Source: JARLFX01 sp036404255
GTDB lineage: Bacteria; Acidobacteriota; Terriglobia; Terriglobales; Acidobacteriaceae
NCBI GenBank assembly: GCA_036404255.1
Contig: DASWOP010000278.1
Span: forward strand, 1 to 9,099
DNA length: 9,099 bases
Direction of reading: 5' to 3'
Of this stretch, positions 5,824 to 9,099 are shown in pieces. The first letter of the stretch is position 1; each line of letters opens with the position of its first letter. The notes under the pieces were generated by a model. The model did no database searches, was not told the origin of the DNA, and saw nothing but the letters and a program-made list of their open reading frames with translations. A program made the position numbers and the translations under genes.

Positions 5824-7014
5824 ATGACAGAACAGATCAGAGATCGTGTATTCCGTGCGCTGGACGCATTCGCCATTGAAATCCCATCGTGGGGCTTTGC
5901 AAATACCGGGACACGCTTCGGCAAGTTTCAGCAGGCGGCGGCTGCATCGACGATTGAAGAGAAGTTTGCCGACGCGGCAGAGGTGAACCGATTGACCGGT
6001 GTGACTCCGACGCTGGCGCTGCATGTGCTGTGGGACCTGCCGAATGGGCTGGCGGACGTGGCGAAGGTCAAATCGCTGGTGAGCAAGACCGGGGTGCGTG
6101 CGGGGGGAATCAATCCCAATCTGTTCCAGGACCAGGAGTACAAATTCGGGTCGATCTGCAACCCGAGCGCGGAGATCCGCGAGAAGGCGATTGGACACTT
6201 GCTGGATTCGGTTGAGATCGGCAAGGCACTGAATTCGCGCGAGGTTTCGCTGTGGATCGCGGATGGGTCGAACTATCCCGGGAGCCAGAGCGTGCGGCGG
6301 CGGATTGGCTGGGCGCAGGAGGCGTTGTCGCAGACGCATGCGGCGCTGGCTCCGGGGCAGACGATGCTGGTGGAGTACAAGCCGTTTGAGCCAGCTTTCT
6401 ACCATACCGACTTTGCGGACTGGGGCATGGCGCTGGAGTTTTCGCGCAGCGCGGGGCCGCAGGCGAAGGTGCTGGTGGATACCGGGCATCACTACCAGGG
6501 AACGAATATCGAGCAGATCGTGGCTTGGCTGCTGGAGCTGAAGATGCTGGGCGGCTTCCACTTCAACGATCGCAAGTATGCGGACGATGATTTGACGCTG
6601 GGGTCGATCGATCCGTACCAGATTTTCCGCATCTTCCACGAGATCCAGTTTGAGCAGTTCATCAAGGGAACGAAGAGCACGCCGGCGTTCATGATCGACC
6701 AGAGCCACAACCTGAAGGGCAAGGTGGAGGCGATGGTGCAGACGGTGGTTACGGCGCAGGAGCTGTATGCCAAGGCGGCGCTGGTGGACCAGGAGGCTCT
6801 GGTCGAGTTGCAGGATAGCTGCAGGCTGGTGGAGGCGGAGGAGCTCTTCCGCGGTGCGTTCTGGGTGGATGTGCGACCGCTGGTGCGAGAGTGGAGGGAA
6901 CAGCGCGGGTTGGCAGCGGAACCTCTGGCGGCGCTGCGTGCAGGCGGCTACGTGGAGCGGATTACGGAAGAACGCAAGGCAAAGAATGCTGCTTCGCAAA
7001 GTTCCTACGCCTGA
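5824..7014 (+). CDS. rhaI: L-rhamnose isomerase, RhaI (Pseudomonas stutzeri) type
   Basis: This cytoplasmic enzyme converts L-rhamnose to L-rhamnulose in a metal-dependent reaction on a TIM barrel. The 396-residue product belongs to the RhaI type, not the unrelated-length E. coli RhaA type. Every known P. stutzeri active-site residue is present at a constant offset of 35: metal ligands Glu184 (VEYKPFEP), Asp219 (VLVDTGHH), His246 (GFHFND) and Asp292 (MIDQSHN), and catalytic His222, Asp254 and Asp256 (KYADDDL). The N-terminal region (IPSWGFANTGTRF) also fits. ATG 5824 follows the purine-rich GGGGAAGGG at 5811-5819. The gene diverges from rhaT and is followed after 93 bases by the regulator gene on the same strand, so the two are probably co-transcribed. 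P. stutzeri-type enzymes accept several aldoses, so L-rhamnose as the substrate here rests on the locus. Confidence 0.96.
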   Translation: MTEQIRDRVFRALDAFAIEIPSWGFANTGTRFGKFQQAAAASTIEEKFADAAEVNRLTGVTPTLALHVLWDLPNGLADVAKVKSLVSKTGVRAGGINPNLFQDQEYKFGSICNPSAEIREKAIGHLLDSVEIGKALNSREVSLWIADGSNYPGSQSVRRRIGWAQEALSQTHAALAPGQTMLVEYKPFEPAFYHTDFADWGMALEFSRSAGPQAKVLVDTGHHYQGTNIEQIVAWLLELKMLGGFHFNDRKYADDDLTLGSIDPYQIFRIFHEIQFEQFIKGTKSTPAFMIDQSHNLKGKVEAMVQTVVTAQELYAKAALVDQEALVELQDSCRLVEAEELFRGAFWVDVRPLVREWREQRGLAAEPLAALRAGGYVERITEERKAKNAASQSSYA

Positions 7015-7020
7015 GAGGGC

Positions 7021-7046
7021 TTTCCGATGCTATTCTGGGTCGGAAA
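7021..7046. promoter_or_regulatory. Inverted repeat between rhaI and the regulator gene
   Basis: TTTCCGA (7021-7027) and TCGGAAA (7040-7046) form perfect 7-bp arms around 12 bases, starting 6 bases after the rhaI stop. No T-run follows, so it is not an ordinary intrinsic terminator. It could be an operator for autoregulation or an mRNA hairpin that adjusts the amount of regulator relative to RhaI. Confidence 0.35.
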
Positions 7047-7098
7047 TCCATTAGGGAAACAGCGTTTGTGGGTGTAAGTTTCTCGCATATGGCTGGGC

Positions 7099-7102
7099 GG
7101 AG
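7099..7102 (+). promoter_or_regulatory. Ribosome binding site that decides the regulator start
   Basis: GGAG at 7099-7102 (within GGCGGAG) lies 5 bases before GTG 7108. It overlaps the alternative in-frame GTG at 7102, which has no comparable site at a workable distance. This favours 7108, but the two starts differ by only two residues. Confidence 0.45.
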
Positions 7103-7107
7103 TGAAC

Positions 7108-8274
7108 GTGGTTACTAAAGAGAAGACGAAGCGGCGGTATCTAATCCCGGTATTGACGAAGGCGCTGGATATTCTGGAGCTTCTGCAGAATGAGAGCGAG
7201 CCGATGGTGCTGGAGGCCATCCACAAGCGGACGAAGATCTCGAAGACTACGGTCTACCGAATTCTGAAGACGCTGGTGCATCGCGGGTATGTGGGGCAGG
7301 GCGCGGACAGGACGTATCGCAGAATCGCGAGCCCAAAGAAGCTGCGGTTCGGATTCGGCAGCCAGAGTTCGGAGATGCCATTCTCTGAGGCGGTGACGGC
7401 GAGTCTGCGTGATGCGGCGACGGCGGTGGGCGTGGACCTGCTGGTGCTCGACAACCGCTACGAGGCGGATGCCGCGATAGAAAATGCGGAGACGTTCATC
7501 CGCGAGCACGTGGATATCGTGATCGAGTTCCAGATCGACGAGCACGTGGCGCCGATCATTGCGGACAGAATCGCGGAGGCGGGGATACCGCTGATCGCGG
7601 TGGATATTCCGCATCCGCGGGCGACTTACTTTGGCGTGGACAACTACCGGGCGGGCATGGAAGCGGGGAACATTCTGGCGGAGCATGCGGTGAACCGGTG
7701 GGACGGCAAGGTGGACTGGACGGTCGGGTTGGACCTGGAGGAGGCGGGACAGTTGGTGCTGAGCCGCATTACCGGGGCGTTTGAAGGCGTGAAGAGCCGG
7801 CTGCCGAATCTGCCGGTGGAAGCGTTTGTGCGGATTGACGGACGCGGCATGCGGGACAAGAGTTTTCGCGTGATTACGGATTTCCTGAACCGGCATCCCA
7901 AGGACAAACACATCCTGATCGCGGCTGCGAACGACACCAGCGCGATGGGCGCCATTGAAGCGGTGCGCGCACTGGGCCGTGAGAAACAGGTGGTGGTGGT
8001 GGGGCAGGATTGCGTCCCGGAGATGGTGACGGAGATGCAGCGGGCGGGGAGCCCGGCGATCGCTTCTATCTCGCACGAGGCGTATGGGCCGAAGCTGATC
8101 GATCTTGGGCTTTCGCTGTTGCGCGGGGAGAAGATTGCGCCGTATAACTATGCCGAGCATCACGCGGTGACCGCGGATATGGCGATGCGGATGCTGGAAC
8201 AGCAGGCGGTGGCACAGGTGAGCGCCGCGACAGAGACGACTGCGACGAAGACGAAGCGGGCCAAGACGAAGTAG
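7108..8274 (+). CDS. Probable rhamnose-responsive regulator: IclR-type HTH fused to LacI/RbsB-type sugar-binding domain
   Basis: A one-component regulator of 388 residues. After a basic N-terminus, residues about 13-62 (PVLTKALDILELLQ... TVYRILKTLVHRGYV) form an IclR-type winged helix-turn-helix. From about 78 onward the sequence is a sugar-binding domain of the LacI/ribose-binding-protein class. Its marks are the repeated beta-alpha pattern with IVIEFQIDEHVAPIIADRIAEAGIPLIAVDIP, YFGVDNYRAGMEAGNIL, AANDTSAMGAIEAVRALGR and VVVVGQDC. The C-terminus is a lysine/threonine-rich tail (TKTKRAKTK). No signal peptide is visible, so it acts in the cytoplasm. IclR regulators normally carry a GAF-like effector domain and LacI regulators a different HTH, so the combination is unusual. 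Position directly after rhaI makes L-rhamnose or a pathway intermediate the likely effector. Start GTG 7108 is preferred over GTG 7102 from the ribosome binding site. Architecture is confident; effector and targets are inferred. Confidence 0.85.
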   Translation: MVTKEKTKRRYLIPVLTKALDILELLQNESEPMVLEAIHKRTKISKTTVYRILKTLVHRGYVGQGADRTYRRIASPKKLRFGFGSQSSEMPFSEAVTASLRDAATAVGVDLLVLDNRYEADAAIENAETFIREHVDIVIEFQIDEHVAPIIADRIAEAGIPLIAVDIPHPRATYFGVDNYRAGMEAGNILAEHAVNRWDGKVDWTVGLDLEEAGQLVLSRITGAFEGVKSRLPNLPVEAFVRIDGRGMRDKSFRVITDFLNRHPKDKHILIAAANDTSAMGAIEAVRALGREKQVVVVGQDCVPEMVTEMQRAGSPAIASISHEAYGPKLIDLGLSLLRGEKIAPYNYAEHHAVTADMAMRMLEQQAVAQVSAATETTATKTKRAKTK

Positions 8275-8283
8275 GTTTCTGAT

Positions 8284-8299
8284 TTGCAGGATTGCAGGA
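8284..8299 (+). repeat. Direct repeat TTGCAGGA x2
   Basis: Two adjacent copies of TTGCAGGA (8284-8291 and 8292-8299) lie just after the regulator stop. A third exact copy lies at 8599-8606, at the other end of the tandem array, so the octamer brackets the repeat-rich interval. Confidence 0.5.
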
Positions 8300-8304
8300 A
8301 CTCC

Positions 8305-8318
8305 GGGGCTAAAGCCCC
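8305..8318. repeat. Hairpin GGGGCTAAAGCCCC (REP-like), possible terminator
   Basis: A perfect palindromic element with arms GGGGCT and AGCCCC lies 31 bases after the regulator stop and is followed by the pyrimidine run TCTCTTTTCC (8319-8328). It may terminate the rhaI-regulator transcript. It is the first of three related hairpins in this interval. From memory, elements of this form are frequent in Terriglobia genomes. Confidence 0.6.
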
Positions 8319-8341
8319 TCTCTTTTCCTGAGGCTATTTCC

Positions 8342-8359
8342 GTGGGGCTGAAGCCCCAC
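8342..8359. repeat. Hairpin GTGGGGCT-GA-AGCCCCAC (REP-like)
   Basis: Eight perfect base pairs surround a GA centre. The core GGGGCTGAAGCCCC differs from the copy at 8305-8318 by one central base, so the two are members of one repeat family. Confidence 0.65.
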
Positions 8360-8361
8360 TC

Positions 8362-8381
8362 CCCCCGGCTGAAGCCGGGGG
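8362..8381. repeat. Hairpin CCCCCGGCT-GA-AGCCGGGGG (REP-like)
   Basis: Nine perfect base pairs surround the same GA centre and the same GGCTGAAGCC heart as the preceding hairpin, only 2 bases away. The pair forms a double hairpin between the regulator gene and the tandem array. Confidence 0.65.
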
Positions 8382-8399
8382 CTTAATCCCAAAAACTAA

Positions 8400-8630
8400 A
8401 CGGGCTTGGTCGGACGAGTAGAGACGGGCTTGGACGAGTAGAGGCAGGCTTGCGCGAGTAGAGATGGGCTTGGACGAGTAGAGACGGGCTTGCACGAGCG
8501 AACGGGCTTGGTTGCAAATAGAAACGGGTTTAAAAAGCGCCGCGGGCCTTGTCGAACGAGTAGAAACGGGCTTGGTTGCACGAGGAATAGGAGCTTAGTT
8601 GCAGGAGCTAAACGGGCCTCTGGCTGCAGG
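8400..8630 (+). repeat. Degenerate tandem repeat, about ten units of 18-25 bases
   Basis: The consensus unit is ACGGGCTTGGACGAGTAGAG. Clear units start at 8400 (24 bases), 8424, 8444 and 8464 (20 each), 8484 (18), 8502 (22), 8524 (a longer, diverged stretch) and 8566 (about 25); weaker traces run from 8591 and 8612. Two length classes occur: 20 bases, and 22-25 bases with an extra GTTG or GTCG after GGGCTTG. Units abut without spacers and become more diverged rightward. Unit length is not a multiple of three and no plus-strand frame runs through, so it does not encode a protein repeat. The array ends about 120 bases before rhaD. Function unknown. Confidence 0.75.
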
Positions 8631-8640
8631 GTGTCATGGG

Positions 8641-8749
8641 CTAGATAATTTTCCGTATTGAAATGGTTGCTCTATTGGGTCTACGTGTGTGATTATCATC
8701 ATGCTGCGAACTTCGCGGCATATTTCGAATGGAAGCCAGGCGCCCCGGC
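8641..8749 (+). promoter_or_regulatory. Upstream region of rhaD with candidate promoter and shared motifs
   Basis: The segment after the array turns AT-rich. It contains TTCCGTATTGAAAT (8651-8664), nearly identical to a site before rhaI, and CTATTGGGT (8672-8680), close to CTATTGGAT before rhaI. A weak promoter can be drawn as TTGCTC (8667-8672), 18 bases, GATTAT (8691-8696). A short inverted repeat GCGAA-c-TTCGC lies at 8706-8716. AGG at 8738-8740, 9 bases before ATG 8750, is the only ribosome-binding-like sequence. All functional roles are inferred. Confidence 0.4.
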
Positions 8750-9099
8750 ATGACTAATTCCAAACTCAAATTTCTTGAAGACCGGTGGAACGATACCGTT
8801 GCCTCAACTCTCGATCAGCCCGAACTGCTTCGCTATCGCTCCAACCTGCTGGGCTCTGACCTGCGGCTGACGAACTTTGGCGGCGGGAATACCAGCTCAA
8901 AGATCGACATGGTGGACCCGCTGGATGGGGAGACCAAAAAGATCCTGTGGGTGAAGGGCTCGGGCGGCGACCTGGGCAGCATCAAGCGCGAGGGATTTGC
9001 GACGCTGTACCTGGATAAGGTGCTGGCGCTGGAGAAGAGCTACCAGGGCGTCGCGCGCGAAGACGAGATCGTGGCGATGTATCCGCTGTGCACGTTTGG
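8750..9099 (+). CDS. rhaD: Rhamnulose-1-phosphate aldolase, probably bifunctional aldolase/lactaldehyde dehydrogenase (3' end outside window)
   Basis: The first 116 residues of a class II aldolase/adducin-fold enzyme that cleaves L-rhamnulose 1-phosphate to DHAP and L-lactaldehyde. Visible landmarks are LLRYRSNLLGSDLRLTNFGGGNTSSK (26-51), the glycine-rich phosphate-binding type segment, and ILWVKGSGGDLG (65-76). This N-terminus, with its leading FLEDRWNDTVAS, matches the long RhaD-type proteins (roughly 650-700 residues) in which the aldolase is fused to a short-chain dehydrogenase oxidising lactaldehyde to lactate, not the 275-residue E. coli RhaD. The dehydrogenase half is outside the window, so the fusion is inferred. 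ATG 8750 is preferred; an in-frame ATG at 8729 lacks a ribosome binding site and adds seven unconserved residues. Its product would feed LutABC via L-lactate. Confidence 0.9.
   Translation, partial: MTNSKLKFLEDRWNDTVASTLDQPELLRYRSNLLGSDLRLTNFGGGNTSSKIDMVDPLDGETKKILWVKGSGGDLGSIKREGFATLYLDKVLALEKSYQGVAREDEIVAMYPLCTF

Noticed and set aside
5761..6999. Minus-strand open frame of 412 codons opposite rhaI
   Set aside because: The product is rich in Arg, His, Leu and Gln and lacks any family pattern, while rhaI on the other strand carries all catalytic residues. The minus-strand frame at 7141-8163 opposite the regulator was rejected likewise.
8396..8581. 61-codon minus-strand frame through the tandem array
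   Set aside because: The Ser/Pro/Lys-rich product merely reflects the DNA repeat, whose unit of about 20 bases is out of phase with codons, and no ribosome binding site was seen.
8400..8630. CRISPR array
   Set aside because: Repeat units abut with no unique spacers, units vary in length and sequence, and no cas gene is nearby.
8729..8749. Alternative ATG for rhaD, seven codons upstream
   Set aside because: In frame, but no ribosome binding site before it and the added residues do not match the family N-terminus.

Overview
The window is a largely complete L-rhamnose catabolism locus, cut by the window at both ends. High GC content, strongly G/C-ending codons, the protein sequences, and small hairpins of the type GGGGCTAAAGCCCC between genes all suggest an Acidobacteriota genome of the class Terriglobia (Granulicella/Terriglobus/Edaphobacter-like). 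This taxonomic placement is an inference from family resemblance; no search was run.

Layout, left to right. (i) Positions 2-661 (+): C-terminal part of a GH51 alpha-L-arabinofuranosidase. (ii) 831-1181 (+): L-rhamnose mutarotase, rhaM. (iii) 1182-1578: a gene-poor convergent interval with a hairpin and no convincing gene. (iv) 1579-5582 (-): a tight operon transcribed rhaT, lutA, lutB, lutC, encoding an L-rhamnose/H+ symporter and the three-subunit iron-sulfur L-lactate oxidation complex. (v) 5583-5823: divergent promoter region with several inverted repeats. (vi) 5824-7014 (+): L-rhamnose isomerase of the RhaI (Pseudomonas stutzeri) type, with every known metal and catalytic residue present. 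(vii) 7108-8274 (+): a one-component regulator joining an IclR-type winged helix to a LacI/RbsB-type sugar-binding domain. (viii) 8275-8749: a 475-base non-coding interval holding three perfect hairpins, a degenerate tandem array with a roughly 20-base unit, and the upstream region of the next gene. (ix) 8750-9099 (+): N-terminus of the rhamnulose-1-phosphate aldolase of the long, probably bifunctional aldolase/dehydrogenase type.

How the genes fit together: GH51 probably releases arabinose from pectin side chains that also carry rhamnose. RhaT imports L-rhamnose, RhaM interconverts its anomers, RhaI makes L-rhamnulose, a rhamnulokinase that is not in the window phosphorylates it, and RhaD cleaves it to DHAP and L-lactaldehyde. 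The dehydrogenase half of RhaD (outside the window) would oxidise lactaldehyde to L-lactate, and LutABC would oxidise lactate to pyruvate. The lut genes therefore look like the last step of rhamnose use, co-transcribed with the transporter.

The least ordinary items are the IclR-HTH/periplasmic-binding-like fusion regulator, short motifs shared between the rhaI and rhaD upstream regions and among three rha promoters, and the 20-base tandem array next to the hairpin cluster.
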